Both the position numbers and the translations under genes were made by a program. From Bradyrhizobium betae (GTDB lineage: Bacteria > Pseudomonadota > Alphaproteobacteria > Rhizobiales > Xanthobacteraceae): a stretch of DNA of 64,000 nt. Below, piece after piece: positions 7,959-16,664 of this stretch (the first letter of the stretch is position 1; each line of letters starts with the position of its first letter). The stretch lies in NCBI RefSeq assembly GCF_008932115.1, contig NZ_CP044543.1, positions 5,462,501 through 5,526,500 on the forward strand, read 5' to 3'. Below the pieces are notes generated by a model that saw only the letters and a program-made list of their open reading frames with translations, had not been told where the DNA came from and ran no database searches.

Positions 7959-8861
7959 ATGACACGAACTTTGCTGGTTGCGGCCGCGATCGGAATGCTG
8001 CTCGCACCGCGGGCCTTTGCCGCCGATATGGCGGTGCCGCGCGTCTATACCAAGGCTCCGCCGGCGGTCGTCGATCCCGGATACGATTGGAGCGGCTTCT
8101 ATGCCGGTCTCAACATCGGCTATGGCTGGGGCCGCTCGGGGACGACGGCGGACTTCATCGACAGCGGAGGCGGCGCGCTGCTGAGCTCGAGTAGAGGCAC
8201 GTTCGACCTGAACGGCGTCACCGGCGGCGGACAGATCGGCTACAACTGGCAGCGCGACATGTTCCTGGCCGGCATCGAGGCCGATTTCCAGGGCAGCGGC
8301 CAGAAGGGCAGCATCGACGCGCTGTGCGCCGGCGCGCCGGCCGGTTTGCAGGACGGCGTCTGTACACCGGGCCATCGCGGCGACAACACGTTCGATCCTG
8401 CGCTGCCGGTCGCGTTCAATCTCACCCAGAAGCTCGACTGGTTCGGCACCGTTCGCGGCCGTCTCGGCGTCGCCGTGGCGCCGCGCGTGCTGTTCTACGG
8501 CACCGGCGGTCTCGCCTATGGCCGTGTCTCCACCTCGGGCAGCGTGAGCGCGATCAATGTCGGCGGCTTCCCAGGCGCCGACGGCGGGACGTTCACGCCT
8601 GTTGCGGCAAGCTTCAGCAGCAGCACCACCAAGGTCGGCTGGAGCGCAGGCGCCGGCATCGAAGGTGCGTTCGCCGACAATTGGAGCGCCAGGTTCGAAT
8701 ATCTCTATGTCGATCTCGGAACCGTCTCGGGCTCGATTGCAACGCCGGTGATCGCACTCAGCGGTGCGCCGCTGGTCGTCGGCTATCGCTCGCACGTCAC
8801 CGACAACGTCCTGCGCTTCGGCGTGAATTATCGGTTCGGCGGTCCGGTGGCCGCCAGATGA
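7959..8861 (+). CDS. Outer membrane beta-barrel protein (Omp25/Omp31-like), paralogue
   Basis: A 300-residue outer-membrane barrel closely resembling the gene at 6651. The signal peptide MTRTLLVAAAIGMLLAPRAFA is followed by ADMAVPRVYTKAPPAVVDPGYDWSGFYAGLNIGYGWGRS. Shared landmarks include GGGQIGYNWQ, KLDWFGTVRGRLGVA, FYGTGGLAYG, NWSARFEYLYVDLG and a C-terminal LRFGVNYRF. Start ATG 7959 follows CGAGGGA at 7946-7952. The tandem arrangement with the first barrel points to local duplication, and the separating terminator and longer leader suggest independent regulation. Confidence 0.92.
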   Translation: MTRTLLVAAAIGMLLAPRAFAADMAVPRVYTKAPPAVVDPGYDWSGFYAGLNIGYGWGRSGTTADFIDSGGGALLSSSRGTFDLNGVTGGGQIGYNWQRDMFLAGIEADFQGSGQKGSIDALCAGAPAGLQDGVCTPGHRGDNTFDPALPVAFNLTQKLDWFGTVRGRLGVAVAPRVLFYGTGGLAYGRVSTSGSVSAINVGGFPGADGGTFTPVAASFSSSTTKVGWSAGAGIEGAFADNWSARFEYLYVDLGTVSGSIATPVIALSGAPLVVGYRSHVTDNVLRFGVNYRFGGPVAAR

Positions 8862-9125
8862 CCGATGCGGCGTGGCCGGAAAAAAGCCTGTCTCACGCCC
8901 GGCCTTGTCGTCTCGACGATCCGTCATGCGACATTGGTTCGCGCGAGAGCCTAGCTAGCGCAACAGCGCGGCTCATCTAAAATCCTGTGCAGTTCGAAGG
9001 CGAGCCGCGACGCTTGCATGTGGGCTTTCATAGTGGTCTAGTCCGCATGAATTCCCGTTTTGCGCGTGGCTCGAAGCCGTTGTTGGACGAGGTCGTGGCC
9101 TGTCGCTGGCTGCAGGATTTTGGTA

Positions 9126-10088
9126 GTGAAGACCATAAGTATCGTCACTCCTTGCTTCAATGAGGAGCTCAACGTCAGGGATTGCTACGAAGCGATCCGG
9201 AAGATCTTCGACGATGAGCTGAAGGGTTATCAGCGCGAGCACATCTTCTGTGACAATGCCTCCGATGATCGCACTGTCGAGATCCTGCGCGAGATCGCTG
9301 CACAGGATCCCTTGGTGAAGGTCATCGTCAACGCGCGCAATTTCGGGCCGCTGCGCAACACCTACAATGGCGTGATGGCAAGCAGGGGCGACGCGGTTCT
9401 CCTGTTCATGCCGGCCGATCTTCAGGACCCGCCGGAACTGCTTCCCCAATTCGTCAAGCTGTGGGAGGCCGGCAACGAGATCGTTTACGGCATCCGCGCC
9501 GTCCGGGAAGAAAGCCGTCTGATGCGCGGCCTCCGAGACGCCTACTATCGTGTGTTGACCAGATTTTCCGAGCTCAAGGTGCCTCCGGGCGTCGGTGACT
9601 TCCAACTGGTCGACAGGCGTGTTGTCGAGGCCATGCGTCACATTCGTGACGCCTATCCGTTCATGCGAATGATGACGTTCGAGTGCGGCGGCCGCATGGT
9701 CGGCGTGCCCTACACTTGGCGCGAGCGCAAGAAAGGGCTTTCGAAGAACCGCGCCAGCGCGCTGATCGATCAGGGCATCAACGGGCTGGTGTCCTTCACC
9801 ACCGCGCCGGTACGCTTCGGCCTGTTCGCGGGCTTTGTGATATCGGGCGTGAGCATCGTATACGCAATCGTCAATTTCATCATCGGCCTGGTGCTCTATC
9901 AGAAGCTCGCCGAACCAGGCATTCTCACGCTGATCGTCGCCATGTTCTTCTTCGGCGGAGTGCAGCTGTTCTTCATGGGCATGATCGGCGAATATGTGCT
10001 CGCGATCTACGGGCAGGTGCGCGACAAGCCCGTGGTGTTCGAGCGCGAGCGCGTCAATTTCGGACCGCCGCCGCCTTCGGGAGCGTAA
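9126..10088 (+). CDS. Glycosyltransferase family 2, polyprenyl-phosphate sugar transferase type
   Basis: A DPM1/GtrB-like GT2 enzyme of about 320 residues that probably transfers a sugar from a nucleotide donor to undecaprenyl phosphate at the inner-membrane face. The N-terminus VKTISIVTPCFNEELNV starts the GT-A fold, the metal-binding DXD region appears as PADLQDPPELLPQF, and two C-terminal membrane helices follow (FGLFAGFVISGVSIVYAIVNF and LIVAMFFFGGVQLFFMG). I place the start at GTG 9126 because the extension to TTG 9060 looks non-native; TTG 9120 is also possible. It converges on the transketolase pair and probably handles a sugar made in this island. Confidence 0.85.
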   Translation: MKTISIVTPCFNEELNVRDCYEAIRKIFDDELKGYQREHIFCDNASDDRTVEILREIAAQDPLVKVIVNARNFGPLRNTYNGVMASRGDAVLLFMPADLQDPPELLPQFVKLWEAGNEIVYGIRAVREESRLMRGLRDAYYRVLTRFSELKVPPGVGDFQLVDRRVVEAMRHIRDAYPFMRMMTFECGGRMVGVPYTWRERKKGLSKNRASALIDQGINGLVSFTTAPVRFGLFAGFVISGVSIVYAIVNFIIGLVLYQKLAEPGILTLIVAMFFFGGVQLFFMGMIGEYVLAIYGQVRDKPVVFERERVNFGPPPPSGA

Positions 10089-10098
10089 GGCAGGCCCG

Positions 10099-11022
10099 TC
10101 AGCGTTTCGCCAGCGACTGCTCGATCCGCGCGACGATCGCCTGCACCGACAGGCCGGCGGCGTCGAGCAACGCCTCGCGCGAACCCGCGCTCGACGTCTT
10201 GCCGCCCTGCTCGGGGATACCGAGACCCGTGACCGGCGGCCGCTGCGCATCGCCGGCGAACGCGCCCGCCACCAGGCTGAACAGCCCGCCGCGCAGGATG
10301 TGCTCCTCGAGCGTCACGATGAGAGAGGCGTCGCGCACGGCCGCACGGATCGCAGCGTCGTCGAGCGGCTTCAGGCAGGAGACGCTGACCACGCCGACCT
10401 CCCTGCCGCGTCCGGCGAGTTCGCCGGCCGCCTCCAGCGCGCGCGAGGCGATTGGTCCGGACGCGAGGATGACGACCTCCTGTCCCGCACGCAGGATTCG
10501 CGGCTTGCGCGGGTCGGCCACTGCGGCCCCGAGATCTGGCTCACCCTGCCGGCTGAGCCGCAAGTAGGACGGCTTGCGGCTTGCCGCGATCAGACGGGTC
10601 GCGGCGCGCACCTCCATGGGATCGCAGGGCACGAATATCTCGATGCCCGGCAGCATTGACATGATGCCTGCGTCTTCCAAAGCATGGTGGGTGTAGCCTT
10701 GGCCGCCATAGGCGTAGCCGGCGCCCACCGCTACGACCTTGACGTCGGCCCCGTGATAGCAGACGTCGTTGCGGAGCTGCTCCAGGCAGCGAAGCGTCGG
10801 GAAGTTGCCGATCGAGTAGATGAAGACCGTCTTGCCCGACAGCGCGATGCCGGCAGCCATGCCCGCCATGTTCTGCTCGGCGACGCCGACATTGAGATAG
10901 CGCTCTGGGAACTTCGCCGCAAAGGGCTCCAGCACGGAATAGCCGAGATCGCCGCAGAGCAGCCAGATATCGGGGTTCTCGCTCGCTGCCTGCGACAGGC
11001 TCTCGATGAAGGTCGTCCTCAT
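10099..11022 (-). CDS. Transketolase C-terminal (pyrimidine-binding plus C-terminal domain) subunit
   Basis: A 307-residue protein equal to the second half of a transketolase or DXS-like enzyme. The pyrimidine-binding domain has GVAEQNMAGMAAGIALSGKTVFIYSIGNF, where the glutamate of VAEQN activates the ThDP aminopyrimidine. The C-terminal domain follows (PRILRAGQEVVILASGPIAS...). It overlaps the N-terminal subunit gene by ATGA (11019-11022), so the two are translationally coupled and should form one heteromeric enzyme. The location between sugar epimerase, sulfotransferase and CDP-glucose genes argues for a role in making an unusual sugar rather than the pentose phosphate pathway. Confidence 0.9.
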   Translation of the reverse strand: MRTTFIESLSQAASENPDIWLLCGDLGYSVLEPFAAKFPERYLNVGVAEQNMAGMAAGIALSGKTVFIYSIGNFPTLRCLEQLRNDVCYHGADVKVVAVGAGYAYGGQGYTHHALEDAGIMSMLPGIEIFVPCDPMEVRAATRLIAASRKPSYLRLSRQGEPDLGAAVADPRKPRILRAGQEVVILASGPIASRALEAAGELAGRGREVGVVSVSCLKPLDDAAIRAAVRDASLIVTLEEHILRGGLFSLVAGAFAGDAQRPPVTGLGIPEQGGKTSSAGSREALLDAAGLSVQAIVARIEQSLAKR

Positions 11023-11849
11023 GCGCCGATCTCGGCCAGCGCCTGCGCGAGCAGTTCATCGGACGGCGAACGATAGTGCCATTCGAGCTTGTTCTCCATG
11101 AAGCTCACGCCCTTGCCCTTCACGGTGTGCGCGATCACCACGGTCGGCCGGCCCGATGGTGCCGGCACGGCGCTCAGTAAGCGCTCCAGCGCGACGACGT
11201 CGTGGCCGTCGATCTCCTCGACCTGCCAGCCGAACGACTTCCATTTCTCCGCGAACGGATCGAGGTTCAGCACCTCGGCGACCGAGCCGAAGCTCTGGAT
11301 CTTGTTGAAATCGACGATGACGCAGAGATTGGAGAGCTTGTGATGGGGCGCGAACAGGATGCCCTCCCAGTTGGAGCCCTCATCGCATTCGCCGTCGCTG
11401 AGCAGGCAGAACACGCGGCTGCCGGCACCTGCGGAGCGCGCCGCCAGTGCCATGCCGATTGCGATCGGCAGACCATGGCCGAGCGAGCCGGTCGAGACCT
11501 CGACACCGGGAACGGCATGGCTGACGTGCCCGGTGAAGATCGATCCGTCACGGCAATAGGTGTCGAGTTCGGCCAGCGAAAAGAAACCGCATTCGGCGAG
11601 CGTGGCGTACATGATCGCCGTGGTGTGGCCCTTGCTGAGCACGAAGCGGTCGCGGCCCGGGCTGTGCGGCTCGGCGGGATCGAGGCGCAGGATCCGCGTG
11701 TACAGCACCGCAAGGATGTCCGCCATCGAGAGGCAGCCGCCGATATGCGAGGCCTTGGCGGCGTGCACCATGCGCAGTGCGTGCGCGCGAATGCGTCGCG
11801 CAAATTCCTTCGGCTCAGGACGATTTGCGGGAAGAGTTGGTCGTGTCAT
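11019..11849 (-). CDS. Transketolase N-terminal (ThDP diphosphate-binding) subunit
   Basis: A 276-residue protein equal to the first domain of transketolase. The ThDP-Mg motif is complete: GDGECDEGSNWEGILF starts the GDG-x(about 28)-N pattern that ends at VDFNKIQS. Also visible are HIGGCLSMADILAVLY, SKGHTTAIMYATL and GSLGHGLPIAIGMALAAR. It overlaps the downstream subunit by ATGA and its 5' end overlaps the upstream epimerase gene (11815-11849), so epimerase, N-subunit and C-subunit form one tight operon. Split transketolases of this kind often serve specialised sugar or natural-product pathways. Confidence 0.9.
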   Translation of the reverse strand: MTRPTLPANRPEPKEFARRIRAHALRMVHAAKASHIGGCLSMADILAVLYTRILRLDPAEPHSPGRDRFVLSKGHTTAIMYATLAECGFFSLAELDTYCRDGSIFTGHVSHAVPGVEVSTGSLGHGLPIAIGMALAARSAGAGSRVFCLLSDGECDEGSNWEGILFAPHHKLSNLCVIVDFNKIQSFGSVAEVLNLDPFAEKWKSFGWQVEEIDGHDVVALERLLSAVPAPSGRPTVVIAHTVKGKGVSFMENKLEWHYRSPSDELLAQALAEIGA

Positions 11850-12744
11850 GCCAGTTTACCGTTTCGCGTAGTCCTTCGTCCAACGACACTTCGGGCCTCC
11901 AGCCCAACGCGAGCATGCGCGAAACGTCCGCAGCCAGAATCATAACCTGATCGGGCCGGTACGCCAACTCGCCGAACCCCAGGGTTGCGCCGGGATCGAC
12001 GAGATCGCGCAGCCGCGTCACCGTCTCGCGCAGCGGCGGCGCCTCCGGGCTGCCGACGTTGTAGATGCCGCTCGCGCCAGTGTGCGTGGTCGCCAGCCGG
12101 AAGGCCGCGGCCGCATCACGCGCGTGCAAAAATCCCCAGCGCTGCTCGCAGGCCGTCAGCGCCATATGTTGTCCCGAGCGCAGGTTCCGGATCATGCTCG
12201 GGATCAGCCAGTGGTCGGCATCCTTCGGGCCATAGGTCGAGAAGATCCGCAGCCACGCCGCGCGCAGGCCCCGCTCTTCGCACAGTCGCATCGCCATCGA
12301 TCCGGCAGCGAGCTTGGCCTTGCCGTAAAGCGTCGTCGGCCGCGGGATGTCGTCCTCGCGGATAGCGCGATCATAGGGACCGTATTCGGCCTGTGATCCG
12401 GCCCCGACGAATATTCTGGCGCCGGCCTCGGCGGCGAGCTCGGCAAGTCCGACCGCATCGGCGACGTTCGCCGCCTGAACCGGGCTGTTGCGGTCGCTAC
12501 CCGCAACGCCGCGCCAGGCCATGTGCACAACAGCCTCCGGCGCAAATGCGCCCAGGACGCCGCGCAGCCCCTCCAGATGCTCCAGGGCGCCCGGAATTAC
12601 GTGCAGGCGGTCATAGGTCTCCCCGAGGCGCCAGCGATCGCTGTCCGGCCGCAACAGAACAGCCACCTCGTGCCCCCGCGCCAGCAGGTCCGCAACGAGG
12701 TAGGAGCCCAGAAAGCCACTCGCACCGGTGATAAGAACACGCAT
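11815..12744 (-). CDS. NAD-dependent sugar epimerase/dehydratase (extended SDR)
   Basis: Nucleotide-sugar modifying SDR of 309 residues. The Rossmann glycine motif is at the very start (MRVLITGASGFLGSYL), and the catalytic tyrosine-lysine pair is in TLYGKAKLAAGSM. AWLRIFSTYGPKDADHWLIPSMI is typical of UDP-glucose 4-epimerase relatives. It is the first gene of an operon with the two transketolase subunits (35-base overlap). Its substrate is probably a nucleotide-linked deoxysugar, perhaps the 4-keto product of RfbG or its transketolase adduct, but epimerase, reductase and dehydratase activities cannot be told apart here. Confidence 0.88.
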   Translation of the reverse strand: MRVLITGASGFLGSYLVADLLARGHEVAVLLRPDSDRWRLGETYDRLHVIPGALEHLEGLRGVLGAFAPEAVVHMAWRGVAGSDRNSPVQAANVADAVGLAELAAEAGARIFVGAGSQAEYGPYDRAIREDDIPRPTTLYGKAKLAAGSMAMRLCEERGLRAAWLRIFSTYGPKDADHWLIPSMIRNLRSGQHMALTACEQRWGFLHARDAAAAFRLATTHTGASGIYNVGSPEAPPLRETVTRLRDLVDPGATLGFGELAYRPDQVMILAADVSRMLALGWRPEVSLDEGLRETVNWHDTTNSSRKSS

Positions 12745-12865
12745 GCTTCGGGGTAGATCGGTTCCCTGGGCCGGTCAACGGAGCGCCGATCCGAACTTGA
12801 TTATCCGGCCCACGAAGCTAAACGGGGGCTCCAGAACAGTCGTTTCACGACACAGGGGTAGATGC

Positions 12866-13819
12866 ATGGGCGACTTCAGGCTGGCCATGATTTCCGCGGG
12901 CTTCGAGCACGGCGGCAACGTTACCCACCGCCACTTCGACGGCCATCCCGACCTGCTCGTCTATCCGTTCGAGTCACAGCTCGGCAATCGCAACTTCAAC
13001 GACTTCCTCGCCTCCGTCGAGCGCGTTCAGTACCGCTACCCCGAATTCCCGGAAGGGCTGACGGCGACCGAGCTCTACGAGCAGATGATCGACGAGGAGC
13101 TGAAGACATTCCTGCGCAAGCGCAACGGCTCCAAGTTCCGCGACGCCGATTGCGTCATGGACGAGAACAAGCGCGTCGCCGAATTTTCGCGGATCGTCGG
13201 CGAGCCGCCGATCTTCCGGCGCCAGGTGGTCGAAGCCTACTTCCGGTCGACCTTCGCGGCCTGGGAGAACTACTACACCAAGCCGCGCCCCGGCATGGTC
13301 CATGTCGGCTACTCGCCCGCGATCGGCATCGACGCCGACCGCATGGTGCGCGACTTCCCGAACATTCGCATCCTGCACATCGTGCGCAATCCGTTCTCGG
13401 CCTATCGCGACACCAAGCGCCGTCCGTTCCCGCAGCCGCTGACGAAATATCTGATTACCTGGAACATCTATCACTCGACCGTCGAGATGTTCGCCAGGAT
13501 GTATCCGGACAACGTACGCATCGTCCGCTACGAGGACCTCGTCGAGGACAAGCGCAAGTTCATGACGGAAGCCGCCGGCTTCATCGGCGTGCCGTTCGCC
13601 GACAGCATGCTCTATCCGAGCTGGAACGGCGTCGAGATCAAGGACTCCATCGCGCCCTGGGGAACCGTGCTCAAGAGCACCAAGGACTACAACCAGGCCG
13701 TGATCCAGGAACTCTCGAACGAGGAGCGCAAGCAGATCGCGCAGGGTACCGCGGCACTGGCCCGCCATTTCGGCTACGACCAGATCGACTATCTGGGCCC
13801 GCTGTACCGTGCTGGGTAA
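12866..13819 (+). CDS. Sulfotransferase family protein
   Basis: A 317-residue protein with the fold pattern of PAPS-dependent sulfotransferases. The 3'-phosphate-binding segment reads RILHIVRNPFSAYRDTKRR, and later VRIVRYEDLVEDKRKFM followed by AAGFIGVPF matches the conserved ...yEDLv.dp......i..FLG region. The N-terminal loop, ISAGFEHGGNVTHRHFDGHPDL, lacks the lysine of the classic PSB loop, so the subfamily is divergent. ATG 12866 follows CAGGGGTAG and is preferred over the open extension to 12728. It overlaps the downstream kinase-like gene by 11 bases. A likely role is sulfation of the glycan made by this island. Confidence 0.72.
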   Translation: MGDFRLAMISAGFEHGGNVTHRHFDGHPDLLVYPFESQLGNRNFNDFLASVERVQYRYPEFPEGLTATELYEQMIDEELKTFLRKRNGSKFRDADCVMDENKRVAEFSRIVGEPPIFRRQVVEAYFRSTFAAWENYYTKPRPGMVHVGYSPAIGIDADRMVRDFPNIRILHIVRNPFSAYRDTKRRPFPQPLTKYLITWNIYHSTVEMFARMYPDNVRIVRYEDLVEDKRKFMTEAAGFIGVPFADSMLYPSWNGVEIKDSIAPWGTVLKSTKDYNQAVIQELSNEERKQIAQGTAALARHFGYDQIDYLGPLYRAG

Positions 13820-14696
13820 GATCGCGTTCTTCGAAACTGACGACCGCCCCGACATCGCCGTCGATCGCGCGCGCGTCCTGCCCGCGCTGCGGCAGCAGCT
13901 GCAGTCATTCGGCCGCGCCGTCAGCGTGACGCCGGCGCCGCGCGGCACGCTCGGTGTTTGTTTCGACGCGGAGATTGCGGGCGAGAAGCGGTTTCTGAAG
14001 ACGCATCTTCCAGGCGCGGCCGCCCGAGCGAGCCTTGCCAGGGAAGCCGCCGTGCTTGCGCGGCTCTATGGCGACACCATCGTGCTCGACCGCTTCGACC
14101 TCCTGCTCGCGGATGGAACAACACGGCTCTGCCTCCTGATGCCGGCGCTGCTGCCGCTGGCCGCCCAGATGCAGCCGGCCGAGGCGGCTGCGATCGCAGG
14201 CAGGTGCAGCGAGCGGCTCGGCGATTGGCGGCCGGATCATATCCCCACCTTCGAGCAACATCTGGCCGCCGCCGCCCGCGCGCTGGAGACGCTGTCGGAT
14301 CGCAACTTGATCGAGCAGGCCACCGCGGCCGAGACGCGCAGGCTTATCGCACGGCTCGAAGAACGTTTCCCGAAGCTGCCCGCAGCGCTGTGTCACGGCG
14401 ATTTCGGACCGAAGAACATCATGCTTGCCGGCACCGAGCCGCTAATCATCGACTGGGAAGACGCGTTCGGCGGCGTCGCCGGCTACGACTATCTGTACTG
14501 GCTGACGTTTATGGAGAATCGGGCGTTCCTGCGAACGGCGGCCTTCGGCCGAGCCGGTCTTTCGCCCGATATCGAGCGCGCGATTCTCGCGCTTGTCGTC
14601 CTGCTCAAATCATATCTTGCGGTCTGCTCGGGTGCATATCTGAAGCACGCGGTGTCGCCGCAGGCACGCATTGCCGAGATTCTGCAGCTGCGCTGA
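13809..14696 (+). CDS. Aminoglycoside phosphotransferase-type kinase (APH/choline kinase fold)
   Basis: A 295-residue small-molecule kinase. The catalytic loop LCHGDFGPKNIML contains the Brenner-type HGD...N motif and IIDWEDAFGG is the metal-binding DWE segment; the N-terminal lysine region is around EKRFLKTHLPGAA. It starts with GTG 13809 inside the 3' end of the sulfotransferase gene, so the two are translationally coupled. The stop at 14696 abuts the stop of the convergent RfbG gene. In this context it more likely phosphorylates a sugar or glycan intermediate than an antibiotic. The substrate is unknown. Confidence 0.78.
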   Translation: MLGKIAFFETDDRPDIAVDRARVLPALRQQLQSFGRAVSVTPAPRGTLGVCFDAEIAGEKRFLKTHLPGAAARASLAREAAVLARLYGDTIVLDRFDLLLADGTTRLCLLMPALLPLAAQMQPAEAAAIAGRCSERLGDWRPDHIPTFEQHLAAAARALETLSDRNLIEQATAAETRRLIARLEERFPKLPAALCHGDFGPKNIMLAGTEPLIIDWEDAFGGVAGYDYLYWLTFMENRAFLRTAAFGRAGLSPDIERAILALVVLLKSYLAVCSGAYLKHAVSPQARIAEILQLR

Positions 14697-15764
14697 TCAC
14701 GCCGCTTGCGCGGCACCGACGACCTGATCGAGCTGATCGAGCGAGAATTTGCGCAGATCGCGGCCCTCGCGCAGCGCCTTGTACCAGTCGACGGTGAGGC
14801 GCAGGCCGTGCGCCAGATCGAGCCGCGGCGTCCAGCCGAGTTCGCTCCTCGCCTTCGCGCAGTCGAGCCTGAGATAGGCAGCTTCGTGCGGATGCGGGCC
14901 TGCATCGGCCGTCCAGTGTGCGCCGTTGCCCCACAGCGCGATCAGATGATCAGCCACCGTCCAGACCGGCACCTCGCTGGTGGCATCGGGCCCGAAATTC
15001 CAGCCGCCGACGAAGCGCTCATCGTCCGCCAGCCGCTCGACCAGCTCGAGATAGCCGAGCACCGGATCGAGCGCGTGCTGCCAGGGCCGCACCGAATTGG
15101 GATTGCGGATGCGCAGCGCTTCGCCCGCGAGGAACGCCTGCATCGCGTCCGGCACCAGGCGGTCGCGCGCGAAATCGCCACCGCCGAACACGTTGCCGGC
15201 GCGCGCGCTCGCGACGCGGGCTGCGCCCTTTCCGTTGAAAAAGCTGTGACGATAGGAATGCGTCACGAGTTCGGCGCAGGCCTTGCTGTTGCTGTAGGGG
15301 TCGTGGCCGCCGAGACGGTCGCCCTCACGAAAGGCCGCGCCTGCGCCATTGTTCTCGTAGCACTTGTCGCTGGTGACATTGAGGATCACCTGCACGGAAG
15401 CCAGCTGCCGAGCGGCCTCCAGCACATGCACCGTGCCCATCACGTTGGTCGCGAAGGTCTCGACCGGTTCCTCGTAGGACGGCCGCACCAGAGCTTGCGC
15501 CGCCATGTGGATGACGATGTCGGGCTCGGCCTCTGCCATCGCGGCGCGCAAGGCGGAGAGATCGCGGATGTCGGCCACGCAGTGCTTGATGTCGTCGGCG
15601 ATGCGCGCGGTCACGAACAACGCGGATTGGTGCGTCGGCGGTAGTGCATAGCCGTAGACGCAGGCCCCGAGGCGGCGCAGCAGCAGCGAGGCCCAAGCGC
15701 CCTTGAAGCCGGTATGCCCCGTCAGGAAGACCTTCTTGCCACGCCAGAACGAAGGCTCCGTCAC
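14697..15764 (-). CDS. rfbG: CDP-glucose 4,6-dehydratase
   Basis: Converts CDP-glucose to CDP-4-keto-6-deoxyglucose. The N-terminus has GKKVFLTGHTGFKGAWASLLL, the glycine motif typical of RfbG. DPYSNSKACAELVTHSYRHSFF contains the catalytic YxxxK with tyrosine at YSNSK, and NVTSDKCYEN is the TSDK dehydratase motif. The best start is GTG 15764, which overlaps the RfbF stop as GTGA and has GGAGGG just upstream; in-frame ATGs at 15776 and 15797 are alternatives. From GTG the protein is 355 residues. It is coupled to the cytidylyltransferase gene upstream and converges on the kinase-like gene. Confidence 0.93.
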   Translation of the reverse strand: MTEPSFWRGKKVFLTGHTGFKGAWASLLLRRLGACVYGYALPPTHQSALFVTARIADDIKHCVADIRDLSALRAAMAEAEPDIVIHMAAQALVRPSYEEPVETFATNVMGTVHVLEAARQLASVQVILNVTSDKCYENNGAGAAFREGDRLGGHDPYSNSKACAELVTHSYRHSFFNGKGAARVASARAGNVFGGGDFARDRLVPDAMQAFLAGEALRIRNPNSVRPWQHALDPVLGYLELVERLADDERFVGGWNFGPDATSEVPVWTVADHLIALWGNGAHWTADAGPHPHEAAYLRLDCAKARSELGWTPRLDLAHGLRLTVDWYKALREGRDLRKFSLDQLDQVVGAAQAA

Positions 15765-16531
15765 CAGACCCTCCATTCGGCGCGGTTGCCTGCCCACTCG
15801 CCCTCGAGGAAGTTGCGATCGCGCAGCGAGTCCATCGGATGCCAGAAGCCGGGATGCACATAGGCGCGCAAATCGTCACCACGCACGAGCTGCTCCATCG
15901 GCTCGCGCTCCCAGATCGTCTTGTCGCCTGCGATCAGATCGCCGACCGACGGCGACAGCAGGAAGAAGCCGCCGTTGATCCAGCCGCCGTCCTCCTTGGG
16001 CTTCTCCTCGAAATTGACGACCCGGTCGCCCTCGATCGCGACTGCGCCGAAACGCTTTGCAGGGCGCACCACCGAGACGGTCGCCCTTCGCCCATGCGCC
16101 TTGTGGAAGGCGATCTCGGCGGCAAGGTCGATGTCGGCGACGCCGTCGCCATAGGTCAGCGCGAAGAACGGCTCGTTCGCGACGTAATGCAGCACCCGCT
16201 TCAGGCGGCCGCCGGTCTGGGTGTCCTCGCCAGTATCGACCAGCGTCACCCGCCAGGGCTCGGCGGTTTCGCGATGCACCTCCATCCGGTTCTCGGCGAG
16301 ATGGAAGGTGACGTCGGACATGTGCAGGAAGTAGTTCGCGAAGTACTCCTTGATCATGTAACCCTTGTAGCCAAGGCAAATCACGAAATCATTGATGCCG
16401 TAATGGCTGTAGATCTTCATGATGTGCCACAGGATCGGCCGGCCGCCGATCTCGACCATCGGCTTCGGCCGCGTGCTGGTCTCTTCGGCGATTCGCGTAC
16501 CCAAGCCTCCTGCGAGGATTACGACTTTCAT
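15761..16531 (-). CDS. rfbF: Glucose-1-phosphate cytidylyltransferase
   Basis: Forms CDP-glucose from CTP and glucose 1-phosphate, the first committed step toward CDP-deoxysugars. The 256-residue length matches RfbF. MKVVILAGGLGTRIAEETSTRPKPMVEIGG holds the nucleotide-binding GGxGTR and the PKPM lysine. FALTYGDGVADIDL and GGFFLLSP are further family signatures. It is first in a two-gene operon with RfbG, overlapping by four bases. The pathway is found in O-antigens with dideoxy or branched sugars; here no RfbH-like (C3 dehydratase) gene is present, so 3-deoxygenation is not supported. Confidence 0.94.
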   Translation of the reverse strand: MKVVILAGGLGTRIAEETSTRPKPMVEIGGRPILWHIMKIYSHYGINDFVICLGYKGYMIKEYFANYFLHMSDVTFHLAENRMEVHRETAEPWRVTLVDTGEDTQTGGRLKRVLHYVANEPFFALTYGDGVADIDLAAEIAFHKAHGRRATVSVVRPAKRFGAVAIEGDRVVNFEEKPKEDGGWINGGFFLLSPSVGDLIAGDKTIWEREPMEQLVRGDDLRAYVHPGFWHPMDSLRDRNFLEGEWAGNRAEWRVW

Positions 16532-16664
16532 TCACTTGCTCCGAACGAGGAAGCACATCCCATTGTTCTCCCGAGCTTTGACTTGGGTGTTATAAGGCCT
16601 TGGAGTCAAATTCCCCTGGCTTGCCTCAGAGACGCCGGCCGCCCGAGCAGCAGCATGGACGACG

